Below, piece by piece: positions 41,379 to 50,918 of a stretch of DNA of 64,000 nt. The notes under the pieces are model-generated. The model was not told the origin of the DNA. It did no database searches and saw only the letters and a program-made list of their open reading frames with translations. Within the stretch, counting starts at the first letter, position 1, and every line of letters starts with the position of its first letter. The translations under genes and the position numbers were made by a program. Source of the DNA: Xylanibacter muris (GTDB lineage: Bacteria; Bacteroidota; Bacteroidia; Bacteroidales; Bacteroidaceae). The stretch covers positions 62,001 to 126,000 of the forward strand of contig NZ_JABKKF010000006.1 of NCBI RefSeq assembly GCF_013166605.1, written 5' to 3'.

Positions 41379-42134
41379 TCAGTTTTTGATGATGCCGAGA
41401 ATCTCATCGACGAGTTTGTCAAGGTTGCTGCCACGTACCAGTGTCTTGTCCGCAGGGAACGCGGTGGAGCGGAACACAGCCTTGCGCTCCGCAGCCGTTT
41501 CCTTCCGGAAACGCTTGCTGTCGGGCAGGAATGTTTCAAGAATGGGCAGCGCGAACTCGGCGCAGACCTTGTCGTATGCCTTGTAAAGCTCGGTCTTCTC
41601 GCGCCCGTCCACCATATTCCATACGAGATAAATTCCTTTTATGCCGGATTTGCCCGTGCTTATCATCTGTTCGTTGATGACGGTGGCGAACTTGATGGAG
41701 CTTTCCATTACCACCCGGTCTGCGATGATGGGTGTGAAGATATAGTCCATCTTGGCGATGGTCCGTACCACATCGGCATTGTTGATTGTACCCGGAAGGT
41801 CGAAGAACACAAAATCAAGGTCGGGCTGCGCATCCGTCAGGTTCCCGGCGGTTTTTATCGCATCCTCCGCGCGGCTGCATCTGATTGTGTACGGGTTTTT
41901 CTTCAGCCGCTTGAGCTGCTCATACGCCAGCATCTTGTAATGCCCGTCCTCTATGACGGCTTTCAGGTCACGCTTGCGCATGTCATGGATACTGTACTGC
42001 GGAAAATCACAGTCCACCACGGCTACGTTGTAGCCTTTCACGTAGTGCAGGTAGCTTGCCACAAGCACTGTCAGGGTTGTCTTACCGGCTCCTCCTTTCT
42101 GCGTGGAGATCGCCACATAGGTTGCTTCTTTCAT
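41379..42134 (-). CDS. traA: TraA, ParA/MinD-type ATPase
   Basis: A 251-residue P-loop ATPase. Lys-Gly-Gly-Ala-Gly-Lys-Thr-Thr at about 13-20 is the deviant Walker A with signature Lys, Val-Asp-Cys-Asp follows near 42, and Phe-Phe-Asp-Leu-Pro-Gly near 110. ParA-type proteins position DNA or complexes; TraA leads the tra operon of CTnDOT-like elements. A pair of CACCCGTAC direct repeats at 42256-42264 and 42276-42284 lies upstream and could be an operator. Confidence 0.9.
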   Translation of the reverse strand: MKEATYVAISTQKGGAGKTTLTVLVASYLHYVKGYNVAVVDCDFPQYSIHDMRKRDLKAVIEDGHYKMLAYEQLKRLKKNPYTIRCSRAEDAIKTAGNLTDAQPDLDFVFFDLPGTINNADVVRTIAKMDYIFTPIIADRVVMESSIKFATVINEQMISTGKSGIKGIYLVWNMVDGREKTELYKAYDKVCAEFALPILETFLPDSKRFRKETAAERKAVFRSTAFPADKTLVRGSNLDKLVDEILGIIKN

Positions 42135-42540
42135 CTGTTTGATAATTTATTTGGTTATACTTCTGTCCGGTTGCGTCAACGTATTGCCATTCATACATAC
42201 GCACGCATATCCGTCCGTTTGTCTATTCACTCACTAATCCGGTTACGCCTGCGGACACCCGTACACTTTTCCGTTCACCCGTACTTTAATCAATCCATAC
42301 GGATATGGGGACAGTAACCTGTTTGCCCGCATACATCCGCTTTTGACCATTGGGACAGATAAACGGACCGCTGTCCGAATGTCCGCGTGGAAGGGTGTAT
42401 TTTCAGACCTTCATCCGAATCATGCTGCAAATAAACAAGGATATTTTGAAACCTGTATCACTTCTCCGGCAAGTGGCGGCATGTTGCGCCGGTTGGCACT
42501 GACTGTCCGGGTCAAGCCTCTGTCCGATACCGCTTTAAGG

Positions 42541-42690
42541 GCGTAACTTTGCACCCGAACGGCAGGGTTCGCCGCAGGTGGCGCAGCCCGGAGTTTGAAA
42601 GGTATCCCCCCAATCCGTCCCCGACGGATTTTTATGTTCGCTTGAACATAGCAAGATGTCTTTTCAGCCGCTCAAAACGTTTTGAGCAGC
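42541..42690. other. oriT-like region upstream of mobA
   Basis: The 681-bp gap 42135-42816 lies between divergent traA and mobA. It contains a TAACTTTG -7 box (42544-42551), a GGTATCCCCCC run (42601-42611), an AATCCGTC/GACGGATT hairpin (42612-42630) with T run, an ATGTTC-GCTT-GAACAT hairpin (42634-42649) and a perfect 18-bp palindrome GCTCAAAACGTTTTGAGC (42670-42687). Position just upstream of the relaxase genes plus clustered inverted repeats is the usual oriT layout. The nick site itself is not proved. A 67-codon frame at 42343-42546 is not supported as a gene. Confidence 0.6.
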
Positions 42691-42816
42691 CACGAAAAGC
42701 ACTTGCCCTTGCAGGGGGCGGGCTTCCTCTCCGAAGTCGGGAAGCCTTTCAAACCTGCGGTGTCTGTGCCAAGAAGCGGCGGCTTATGCCGTCCATCCGC
42801 TAAATCCAAAGTTTAT

Positions 42817-43242
42817 ATGAAAGAGAAAAGAAACAAGACCGGGAGAAATCCCAAACTTGATCCGGCGGTGTTCCGTTACACCGTCCGTTTCAACGAGGAG
42901 GAACACAACCGTTTCCTCGCCATGTTCGAGAAGTCGGGCGTTTACGCCAAGTCGGTTTTCATCAAGGCGCACTTCTTCGGGCAGCCGTTCAGGGTGCTGA
43001 AAGTGGACAGGACGCTGGTGGATTATTACACCAGACTGTCCGATTTCCATGCGCAGTTCCGCGCGGTAGGCACGAACTACAACCAAGTCGTGAAGGAACT
43101 GAGGCTGCATTTTTCCGAGAAAAAGGCGATGGCGTTGCTCTACAAGCTGGAGCAACAGACCGTCGAACTCGTGAAACTGAGCCGTCAGATTGTGGAACTT
43201 TCAAGGGAAATGGAGGCGAAATGGTCGCAAAAATCAGTGTAG
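42817..43242 (+). CDS. mobA: MobA, relaxosome accessory protein
   Basis: A 141-residue basic protein from the ATG at 42817: Lys/Arg-rich N terminus, a ribbon-helix-helix-like segment (Arg-Tyr-Thr-Val-Arg-Phe-Asn-Glu-Glu-Glu-His) and a helical C terminus (Asn-Tyr-Asn-Gln-Val-Val-Lys-Glu-Leu). It matches MobA of CTnDOT-type elements, which binds oriT and helps the relaxase. Its stop overlaps the relaxase start by 22 bp. Confidence 0.85.
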   Translation: MKEKRNKTGRNPKLDPAVFRYTVRFNEEEHNRFLAMFEKSGVYAKSVFIKAHFFGQPFRVLKVDRTLVDYYTRLSDFHAQFRAVGTNYNQVVKELRLHFSEKKAMALLYKLEQQTVELVKLSRQIVELSREMEAKWSQKSV

Positions 43243-44471
43243 GAAAGTCGTTGTACGGCGCACTTGCCTACAATGTGGAAAAGATCAACGAGGCGAAAGG
43301 GCGGCTGCTCACCACCAACCGCATCTACAATGACGGCACGGGGACGGTGGACATCCGCAAGGCGATGGAGGGTTTTCTCGCCTGTATGCCGGAGCATACG
43401 AGGGTGGAGAAACCGGTACTCCATATCTCGCTCAACCCGCATCCAGACGATGTGCTGACCGATACGGAATTGCAGGACATCGCACGCGAGTATCTGGAAA
43501 AACTCGGCTACGGGAACCAGCCGTATCTTGTTGTCAAGCACGAGGACATAGACCGCCACCACCTGCACATCGTGACAATCAATGTGGACGAGAAAGGCAG
43601 GCGGCTCAATCAGGATTTCCTTTTCCGCCGCAGCGACCGCATCCGCAGGGAACTGGAACAGAAGTACGGGCTGCACCCGGCGGAGCGTAAGAACCTACGG
43701 CTGGAAAATCCGCTGCGCAAGGTGGACGCTTCGGCGGGCGACGTGAAGAGGCAGGTCGGAAATACCGTCAAGGCTCTGAGTGGACAGTACCGTTTCCAGT
43801 CGATAGGCGAATACCGCGCCCTCCTTTCCTTATATAATATGACGGTGGAGGAAGCGCGGGGAAACGTGCGCGGGCGTGAGTATCACGGGCTGGTCTATTC
43901 CGTCACCGATGATGCCGGGAACAAAACTGGCAACCCGTTCAAATCCTCGCTTTTCGGGAAATCCGCCAGCTATGAAGCCGTGCAGAAGAAATTTGCCCGT
44001 TCCAAGCAGGAGATTAAGGAGCGGAAACTCGCCGACATGACAAAACGCACCGTCCTTTCCGTACTTGAAGGCACGTATGACAAGGAGAAGTTCGTTTCGC
44101 GGCTCAGGGAGAAAGGCATCGACACCGTGCTGCGCTACACGGAGGAAGGGCGTATCTATGGAGCCACGTTCATCGACCACCGCACGGGCTGCGTGCTGAA
44201 CGGCTCGCGCATGGGCAAGGAACTTTCCGCCAACGCCTTGCAGGAACACTTTACGCTGCCTTATGCCGGACAGCCGCCGATTCCGCTGTCCGTTCCGGTG
44301 GAAACAGAAGAGGATATGCGCGGACAGACCGCATCCGACCACGAGAACACGGCGGGCGGTGTCGGTCTGCTCACTCCCGAAGGTTCGGCTGTGGATGCCG
44401 AGGAGGAAGCCTTCATCCGGGCGATGCAGCGCAAGAGGAAAAAGAAGAGGCGCAAGGGCTTGGGAATGTAA
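43221..44471 (+). CDS. mobB: MobB relaxase (MOBP type)
   Basis: A 416-residue relaxase. His107-Glu-Asp-Ile-Asp111-Arg-His113-His114-Leu-His116 is the HxDxDRHHxH metal-binding triad of MOBP relaxases; an N-terminal Tyr (Tyr12 or Tyr17) is the likely nicking residue. It nicks oriT, stays bound to the 5' end and is carried into the recipient. The C-terminal part is basic (Arg-Lys-Lys-Lys-Arg-Arg-Lys). Starts within mobA; mobC follows by 32 bp. Confidence 0.92.
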   Translation: MVAKISVGKSLYGALAYNVEKINEAKGRLLTTNRIYNDGTGTVDIRKAMEGFLACMPEHTRVEKPVLHISLNPHPDDVLTDTELQDIAREYLEKLGYGNQPYLVVKHEDIDRHHLHIVTINVDEKGRRLNQDFLFRRSDRIRRELEQKYGLHPAERKNLRLENPLRKVDASAGDVKRQVGNTVKALSGQYRFQSIGEYRALLSLYNMTVEEARGNVRGREYHGLVYSVTDDAGNKTGNPFKSSLFGKSASYEAVQKKFARSKQEIKERKLADMTKRTVLSVLEGTYDKEKFVSRLREKGIDTVLRYTEEGRIYGATFIDHRTGCVLNGSRMGKELSANALQEHFTLPYAGQPPIPLSVPVETEEDMRGQTASDHENTAGGVGLLTPEGSAVDAEEEAFIRAMQRKRKKKRRKGLGM

Positions 44472-44503
44472 CCGGAAGTATCAACATCAAAATTTTTCAA
44501 TCT

Positions 44504-45658
44504 ATGTCACAACAAGAAGACGATTTGAGGGCATTGGCGAAAATCATGGATTTTCTGCGTGCCGTGAGTATTATTTTAGTGGTCATGAACGTGTACTGGT
44601 TCTGCTATGAAGCCATACGGCTCTGGGGCGTGGACATCGGCGTGGTGGACAGAATCCTGATGAACTTCAACCGCACGGCGGGGCTGTTCCGCTCCATACT
44701 CTACACGAAACTGTTCGCCGTCCTCCTGCTTGCCCTGTCCTGTCTGGGGACGAAGGGCGTCAAGGGAGAGAAAATCACTTGGGGGCGAATCTGGACGGCT
44801 CTTGCCGTTGGCTTTGTGCTGTTCTTCCTTAACTGGTGGATATTGGCTTTGCCGCTGCCGATAGAGGCGGTAACAGGGCTGTATATCCTGACCGTTGGCG
44901 CAGGATATGTCTGTCTGCTGATGGGCGGTCTGTGGATGAGCCGCCTGTTGAAACACAACCTCATGGATGACGTGTTCAACAACGAGAACGAGAGCTTCAT
45001 GCAGGAAACACGGCTCATCGAAAGTGAGTATTCGGTCAATCTGCCCACACGCTTTTATTACAGGAAACGTTGGAACAACGGCTGGATCAATGTCGTGAAC
45101 CCATTCCGTGCCTCCATCGTGTTGGGTACGCCGGGCAGCGGAAAGTCATACGCGGTGGTAAACAGTTTCATCAAACAGCAGATTGAAAAGGGCTTCTCGA
45201 TGTATGTCTATGATTTCAAATTCAGTGACTTGTCCACGATTGCCTATAATCATCTGCTCAACCACCCGGAGGGATACAAGGTGAAGCCGAAATTCTATGT
45301 GATAAACTTCGACGACCCGCGACGCAGCCACCGTTGCAACCCCATTCACCCAGACTTCATGGAGGATATTACGGACGCTTACGAGAGCGCGTACACCATC
45401 ATGCTCAACTTAAATAAGTCGTGGGTGCAGAAGCAGGGCGACTTCTTTGTGGAATCGCCCATCATCCTCTTCGCGGCTATCATTTGGTATCTCAAAATTT
45501 TTAAGAACGGCAAGTATTGCACGTTCCCCCATGCCATCGAGTTCCTGAACCGCCGTTACGAGGATATTTTCCCGATACTGACCTCTTACCCGGAATTGGA
45601 GAACTATCTCTCACCGTTCATGGACGCATGGCTCGGAGGAGCTGCCGAGCAGTTGATG
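44504..45658 (+). CDS. mobC: MobC coupling protein, 5' exon (interrupted by group II intron)
   Basis: First 385 codons of the VirD4-type coupling protein. Asn-Val-Tyr-Trp-Phe-Cys-Tyr near residue 29 is the YWFCY domain signature, four hydrophobic segments lie within about 20-145, and Walker A Gly-Thr-Pro-Gly-Ser-Gly-Lys-Ser is at 208-215. The protein links the relaxosome to the mating channel. The reading frame is whole up to Met385 (Glu-Gln-Leu-Met), where the intron begins with GTGCGCCCG. Without splicing, translation would stop three codons later at the TAA at 45668-45670. Confidence 0.9.
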
Positions 45659-48141
45659 GTGCGCCCGTAAAGGCATATAATAAATATAGCTTTGGCAAGC
45701 TATTAGGTTCGTGTTCTTTGAAATAATAACCTATCACCAGCCGACTTATCCATTCAACGAAAGACGATGGGGAGTGTAGCATGTCGGAAAAGCCACGAGT
45801 GGACTAACTGTCAAGTCTTGACCGAGTGGCAAGGTGAAACGATAGATATGAGGATAAAGCCTATACTGGTTGAACGATAGTCTAAGCGGCTCGATGCTTA
45901 AGCCTTGGCGGAAGACAGTTATATAACTCAAAAAGTTATCCTACGCCATGCCGTGATACCCAGCTTCTCCCATCAGGTTGCTTGGGCAAAAGAACTTATC
46001 ACGGAGCAACTACATACATAGTAAAGGACGAAAGTCGTATCCGACAATCTATCATGCCAATAGTTATTATATGTCTAAACGGGGATTGCCTAAGTGGGGC
46101 AACCCATATGGCAACAGAGCTTCCGTAGTAGTCCGAGCAAGGGAAAGCCTTGTACATGGCGAAGGGAAGCAGCCAATATCGTTTAATGTCAAATTTTGGA
46201 AAATGTGAGAGACATGAAAAGAAATCCGGAAAAGATATTAAACAGTCTAACACAACATAGTTCCGACTTGGCTTACAAGTTTGAACGTTTGTATCGGATA
46301 CTGTTTAATGAAGAGATGTACTACATTGCCTACCAAAGTATTTATGCGAAGCAGGGCAATATGACGAAAGGTGTCGATGGAAAAACCATTGACGGTTTCA
46401 GTATATCCCATATTGAATGGTTAATAGGTATGCTCAAAGATGAGACGTACCAGCCAAATCCCTCTCAGCGGGTGTACATTCCCAAGAAAAACGGAAAAAT
46501 GCGACCGCTGGGTATTCCGTCATTCATTGACAAACTTCTGCAAGAGGTTATAAAAATGATTTTGGAAGCAATCTATGAGGGCAGTTTTGAAAATTTTTCT
46601 CACGGTTTCAGACCACAGAGAAGTCCGCAGACTGCACTTTGGAGCATACAAAAGACATTCAACAGTACAAAATGGTTCATCGAGGGAGACATCAAAGGTT
46701 TCTTCGACAATATAGACCATGAGGTATTGATAGCCATTCTTTCAGAACGTATTTCAGATATGCGTTTCTTACGCCTTATTCGAAAGTTTCTGAATGCCGG
46801 ATATGTGGAAGATTGGGTATTTCACAAATCGTATAGCGGAACGCCACAAGGTGGGATAATAAGCCCGATATTGGCAAATATCTATCTTGACAAGTTCGAC
46901 AAATACATCAAGGAATACACTGAAAAATTCAACAAGGGGAAAAGGCGTAAGGAAAATCCGATAGTAAAACGTTTCGGACAACGGAAAGCCAAGTTAGTAG
47001 CCAAACTGAAAAAATCAACGGACAAAACGGAACGGAAACGACTGTCGATGCAAATCAAGGAAATTGTCAGAGAACGTCTCAACTATCCTGCAAGTGATGA
47101 AATGGATGCAACTATGAAGCGTTTGAAATATGTAAGATATGCGGATGATTTTCTCATTGGTGTTATCGGTAGCAAAGAGGATTGTATCAAAATCAAGAAG
47201 GACATAAAGCAGTTTATGGCTGACAAATTGAAATTGGAACTATCCGATGAGAAAACGCTGATAACCAATGCGAGGAAACATGCCAAATTTCTTGGTTATG
47301 ACGTATTTGTACGCAAATCCAATGACACCCATAGGGATAAGAACGGACATCTGACAAGAAGTTTAGACCATAAGATAGTACTGTATGTGACAACCGAAGT
47401 GATGCGGAAGAAGCTCCTTGAATACGATGCGTTAAAAATCATCGTGAAAAATGGCAAGGAGGTTTGGAAACCCAAAGGTCGTACATACATGCGCTGCCTT
47501 GACGATTTGGAGATTATAAGCCAATATAATTCCGAAATCATGGGGTTCTATAACTTCTACTCGATAGCAAACAACAGTCCCGTCATTGATTCATTCTACA
47601 ATATCATGGAATACAGTATGTATAAGACGTATGCCGCAAAGTACAGTACCTCGAAAAAGAAAATCATTGCGAAGTACAAGAAAAACGGGGTGTTTGCCAT
47701 ACCGTACACCAACAAAAGAGGATATGAATTCAGACGTGAGTTCTACGACAAAGGTTTTAAGCGAAAGGAATTACCCAATAGGTATTTGGATGACAGACAG
47801 CCAAACACTATTGCCATAACTGGTGGCAGAAATGGTCTAATCAAGAGACTTCAAGCACGGGTATGTGAAAACTGCGGTGCTACAGATAACCTTGAAATGC
47901 ACCATGTACGCAAACTGAAAGACCTTAAAGGTAAAAGTGATTGGGAAATTAAAATGATTTCACGCAAACGTAAAACATTAGCAGTATGTTCAGTATGTCA
48001 TCACAAAATACACGCTGGAAAGTTAGACTGAATGAGAAGGTGGAGAGCCGTGTACGGGGAGACCTGTCAGCACGGTTCGGAGGCGAGTGCTTGGAAACCT
48101 ACCGTATTAAAACACGGAAAGGCGCTGGGTGCTTAGCCTAT
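45659..48141 (+). mobile_element. group II intron inserted in mobC
   Basis: It starts GTGCGCCC, the GUGYG 5' end of group II introns. It contains a reverse-transcriptase gene in the domain IV position, then a domain V hairpin at about 48041-48074 (GAGCCGTGTAC ... GCACGGTTC), a domain VI-like stem, and ends CCTAT. Removing 45659-48141 (2483 bp) joins Met385 to Gly and restores one 669-codon mobC frame. The 45659-46213 stretch is the noncoding ribozyme (domains I-III). A CATCAG at 45971-45976 could pair (one G-U) with the last exon bases TTGATG as EBS1/IBS1. Confidence 0.92.
46214..48031 (+). CDS. group II intron reverse transcriptase/maturase with HNH endonuclease
   Basis: A 605-residue intron-encoded protein from the ATG at 46214 (a TTG at 46196 is also possible). 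The RT fingers-palm has Glu-Gly-Asp-Ile-Lys-Gly-Phe-Phe-Asp at about 158-166, Gly-Thr-Pro-Gln-Gly-Gly at 209-214 and the catalytic Tyr-Ala-Asp-Asp at 309-312. A maturase X region follows. The C terminus has an HNH/zinc-type endonuclease: Cys-Glu-Asn-Cys-Gly-Ala, Glu-Met-His-His-Val-Arg and Cys-Ser-Val-Cys-His-His-Lys. It should promote splicing and retrohoming. All key residues are intact, so the intron looks active. Confidence 0.93.
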   Translation: MKRNPEKILNSLTQHSSDLAYKFERLYRILFNEEMYYIAYQSIYAKQGNMTKGVDGKTIDGFSISHIEWLIGMLKDETYQPNPSQRVYIPKKNGKMRPLGIPSFIDKLLQEVIKMILEAIYEGSFENFSHGFRPQRSPQTALWSIQKTFNSTKWFIEGDIKGFFDNIDHEVLIAILSERISDMRFLRLIRKFLNAGYVEDWVFHKSYSGTPQGGIISPILANIYLDKFDKYIKEYTEKFNKGKRRKENPIVKRFGQRKAKLVAKLKKSTDKTERKRLSMQIKEIVRERLNYPASDEMDATMKRLKYVRYADDFLIGVIGSKEDCIKIKKDIKQFMADKLKLELSDEKTLITNARKHAKFLGYDVFVRKSNDTHRDKNGHLTRSLDHKIVLYVTTEVMRKKLLEYDALKIIVKNGKEVWKPKGRTYMRCLDDLEIISQYNSEIMGFYNFYSIANNSPVIDSFYNIMEYSMYKTYAAKYSTSKKKIIAKYKKNGVFAIPYTNKRGYEFRREFYDKGFKRKELPNRYLDDRQPNTIAITGGRNGLIKRLQARVCENCGATDNLEMHHVRKLKDLKGKSDWEIKMISRKRKTLAVCSVCHHKIHAGKLD

Positions 48142-48996
48142 GGGCAGATCGCATCGGCGAAAATTCCGCTGTCACGCATGATTTCCCCGCAGCTCTATTG
48201 GGTGATGTCGGGCAGCGAGTTCACGCTGGATATCAACAATCCCGAAGAGCCGAAAATCCTCTGTGTGGGCAACAATCCGGACCGTCAGAACATTTACGGG
48301 GCGGCTCTCGGTCTGTATAACTCCCGTATCGTGAAGCTCATCAACAAGAAAGGCATGTTGAAGTCGTCGGTCATCATCGACGAGCTTCCGACGATATACT
48401 TCAAGGGGCTGGACAACCTTATCGCCACCGCGCGAAGCAACAAGGTTGCCGTGTGTCTGGGCTTTCAGGATTTCAGCCAGTTGGTGCGCGACTATGGCGA
48501 TAAAGAAGCCAAAGTGGTGATGAACACGGTCGGCAATATCTTCTCCGGGCAGGTGGTGGGCGAAACAGCCAAGACGCTTTCGGAACGGTTCGGAAAGGTG
48601 TTGCAGAAGCGGCAGTCCATCTCCATCAACCGACAGGATATTTCCACCTCCATCAACACGCAGATGGACGCGCTTATCCCGCCGAGCAAGATTTCCGGCT
48701 TGACGCAGGGCATGTTCGTCGGTTCGGTGTCCGACAACTTCAACGAGCGTATCGAGCAGAAGATTTTCCACTGTGAGATTGTCGTGGATGCCGAGAAGGT
48801 CAAGCGCGAGGAGAAAGCCTACAAACCGATACCCGTCATTACCAATTTCACGGACGAGGACGGCAACGACTGCATGAAGGAAACGGTGCAGGCGAATTAC
48901 AGGCGTATCAAGGAGGAGGTGAAACAGATTGTCGCTGACGAGCTGGAGCGCATTGCGGGTGACGAGAACCTGAAACATCTGTTGCAGCAGAAATAA
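48142..48996 (+). CDS. mobC: MobC coupling protein, 3' exon
   Basis: Codons 386-669 of mobC (284 residues plus stop). It begins Gly-Gln-Ile-Ala-Ser-Ala-Lys-Ile-Pro-Leu-Ser-Arg-Met and contains Ser-Ser-Val-Ile-Ile-Asp-Glu-Leu-Pro-Thr, the Walker B region of coupling proteins, and Leu-Gly-Phe-Gln-Asp-Phe-Ser-Gln downstream. It has no start codon of its own that would make sense; expression depends on intron splicing. Insertion between Walker A and Walker B means the unspliced product could not be functional. A hairpin terminator follows at 49087-49133. Confidence 0.9.
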   Translation, partial: GQIASAKIPLSRMISPQLYWVMSGSEFTLDINNPEEPKILCVGNNPDRQNIYGAALGLYNSRIVKLINKKGMLKSSVIIDELPTIYFKGLDNLIATARSNKVAVCLGFQDFSQLVRDYGDKEAKVVMNTVGNIFSGQVVGETAKTLSERFGKVLQKRQSISINRQDISTSINTQMDALIPPSKISGLTQGMFVGSVSDNFNERIEQKIFHCEIVVDAEKVKREEKAYKPIPVITNFTDEDGNDCMKETVQANYRRIKEEVKQIVADELERIAGDENLKHLLQQK

Positions 48997-49086
48997 CCGG
49001 CAGGCGGCAACAAAAACGGGGCGGGCAAGTTTGACACCTTGTTCCGTCCCGTTATAAGTGTATTATTACCAAGTAGTTAAATACAA

Positions 49087-49133
49087 AGCAAAAACAGATG
49101 ATGGCAAACAATATCGCATCATCTGTTTTTGCT
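49087..49133. terminator. bidirectional terminator between mobC and gajB
   Basis: Perfect 17-bp stem: AGCAAAAACAGATGATG (49087-49103) and its complement (49117-49133). A-rich and T-rich stem ends serve both convergent genes; it overlaps the gajB stop codon. Confidence 0.85.
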
Positions 49134-50914
49134 TAGAACAATTTATTTCTCCAACAATCGATATCGTCTGATGGAACGGCTATCCATAACATTTTTTTAG
49201 GTCGTGTACATGCAACATACACAATGCGGAGTTCTTCATTATTGTCAACAGAATACTTTGCAGGATTATTCAAAATCGTTGCATAGTTCGTGCTGACAGC
49301 TTTTTTAGATAGAAATACTAAAATAGCCTCCAATGTCATGCCTTTTACCGAATGAATTGTTTTCAGGTAAGGTCGCTCTTGCCGAAAGAGATGATTTACT
49401 GTTCTAAAAAGCGATTCAATACGGACATTCGCCTTGCCCAAATCAACAGTTAGATTTATGCCTGTTTGTTGAAGTTCCGTAATCCAATTAGACAGTGTAT
49501 TATTCGTTGAAGGTAATTTTTGAATAAACTCAACCATTTCTGCTCTATGTCTTCTAAACCCTACTTCCGCTATTTCTCTTCGTATTGTACTTGCGGGAAT
49601 ATACCGTACTCGCTTTGTTATTTTATAGCAACCTTTTTCTATAAGAGATAGTCCGTCAGTATATTTTCCATGATCAATCAAATATTTTCCATATACAATA
49701 TCTCTAACGCCGTAGTGTCCGTTTATCCACGGACTATTCTGTCTTGATGAGCTATCATTGTTTACTAATCCAAAGTTTGTTTCGCCAAACTTTTGTCCTC
49801 GAAATACAACTGCATATTCAGATTCATCCAATCCCATCTCATTGCATTTTTCGATGAAATGATTCGTAATTTGATTGACAGATTCCGGCGTGTCGAGATG
49901 CCCTTTAATACATGGATCGTCTGTGTAATCCTTGTCGCTTGCTATTGAACACATTTCATTTCCTGAGAAACGATTAGCTAATTGACATATTTTTTCGGAG
50001 CTACGTCTATTTTCCGACAAATCCAATGAATGCCAATTTGGATTATTGTATTTCTCCATAAATAAATGTGGACTGGCAGTATTCCATTCAAAAATTGCTT
50101 GGTCAGGATCCCCAATCAATATAATAGATTCCGCTCCATATTGAGATAATTTATCAATTATAGCCATTTGCAACTCTGTTGTGTCTTGAGCTTCATCAAT
50201 TATCAATATAGGAAATCTACGGACAAGATTTTGTGTTATTGAAGGATATTTATCTAATATTCTGAATGTAAAATATATCGCATCTGCCTGATTGACCTTG
50301 CCTGCATTGAAATGTTTCCATTTCATCTCTTTCAATTCAGATATAATCTTTTTGGGTGAACCATCTTTCTTATTGGGATTATCCCAATCCGCTTTTCCGA
50401 AATGATATGACTGATATGGGGCTAATCGCAATAATTGGTCATTAAGCCCAAATGATATGAGATCGAAATAGTAGTTGGTATCACGAGATGTAATTATTCG
50501 TTCACCTTGCTTACCCCTAATATATCTTGTTTGGGTCGGATCATAATCAAACCATTTATTAAACGCGGTTCCTACTATTTCAGGACGACAATCACATCCC
50601 ATAACTAAATGGGCATAAGGCAGAAATATGTAAGTATTTATAAAACTATCGATCGTCCCTATAAATGAAGGATAACCTATATTTCGACAACCGAATGTCT
50701 CTTTAAGTTCTTTTTGTATAACCTCACATGCAGTGTTGGTAAAAGATATGGCTGCAATTCCTTGGTGTCGCGATAAATTATTCTCTCGTAAAAGTTTTGC
50801 CATACGCGCAGCCACAGAGAAAGTCTTTCCACTTCCCGGACAGGCTTTCACGACAATTCTCGGCTCGTTGCAATCTACAACAGCTTGTTGTTGTGCTGAT
50901 AATTGAAGATTCAT
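49133..50914 (-). CDS. gajB: Gabija GajB, UvrD-like helicase
   Basis: A 593-residue superfamily 1 helicase: Walker A Ala-Cys-Pro-Gly-Ser-Gly-Lys-Thr at 24-31, Ile-Ile-Asp-Glu-Ala-Gln-Asp-Thr (motif II), Gly-Asp-Pro-Asp-Gln-Ala-Ile-Phe (motif III), Ser-Val-Lys-Gly-Met-Thr (motif V) and Tyr-Val-Ala-Cys-Thr-Arg-Pro (motif VI). Directly downstream of the OLD-type gajA with 4 bp between, it makes the gajA-gajB pair of Gabija anti-phage defence, where GajA nicks DNA and GajB adds ATPase/helicase function. AT-rich against the neighbouring mob genes. Confidence 0.87.
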   Translation of the reverse strand: MNLQLSAQQQAVVDCNEPRIVVKACPGSGKTFSVAARMAKLLRENNLSRHQGIAAISFTNTACEVIQKELKETFGCRNIGYPSFIGTIDSFINTYIFLPYAHLVMGCDCRPEIVGTAFNKWFDYDPTQTRYIRGKQGERIITSRDTNYYFDLISFGLNDQLLRLAPYQSYHFGKADWDNPNKKDGSPKKIISELKEMKWKHFNAGKVNQADAIYFTFRILDKYPSITQNLVRRFPILIIDEAQDTTELQMAIIDKLSQYGAESIILIGDPDQAIFEWNTASPHLFMEKYNNPNWHSLDLSENRRSSEKICQLANRFSGNEMCSIASDKDYTDDPCIKGHLDTPESVNQITNHFIEKCNEMGLDESEYAVVFRGQKFGETNFGLVNNDSSSRQNSPWINGHYGVRDIVYGKYLIDHGKYTDGLSLIEKGCYKITKRVRYIPASTIRREIAEVGFRRHRAEMVEFIQKLPSTNNTLSNWITELQQTGINLTVDLGKANVRIESLFRTVNHLFRQERPYLKTIHSVKGMTLEAILVFLSKKAVSTNYATILNNPAKYSVDNNEELRIVYVACTRPKKMLWIAVPSDDIDCWRNKLF

Positions 50915-50918
50915 ACTT

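Noticed and set aside
42343..42546. 67-codon frame in the traA-mobA gap
   Set aside because: It lies in the oriT/promoter region and runs up to the mobA -7 box; protein-like conservation seen in databases may simply reflect conservation of the DNA.
47986..48996. Independent 336-codon gene starting within the intron
   Set aside because: It is the 3' exon of mobC read through the intron end; coupling-protein homology begins only at 48142.
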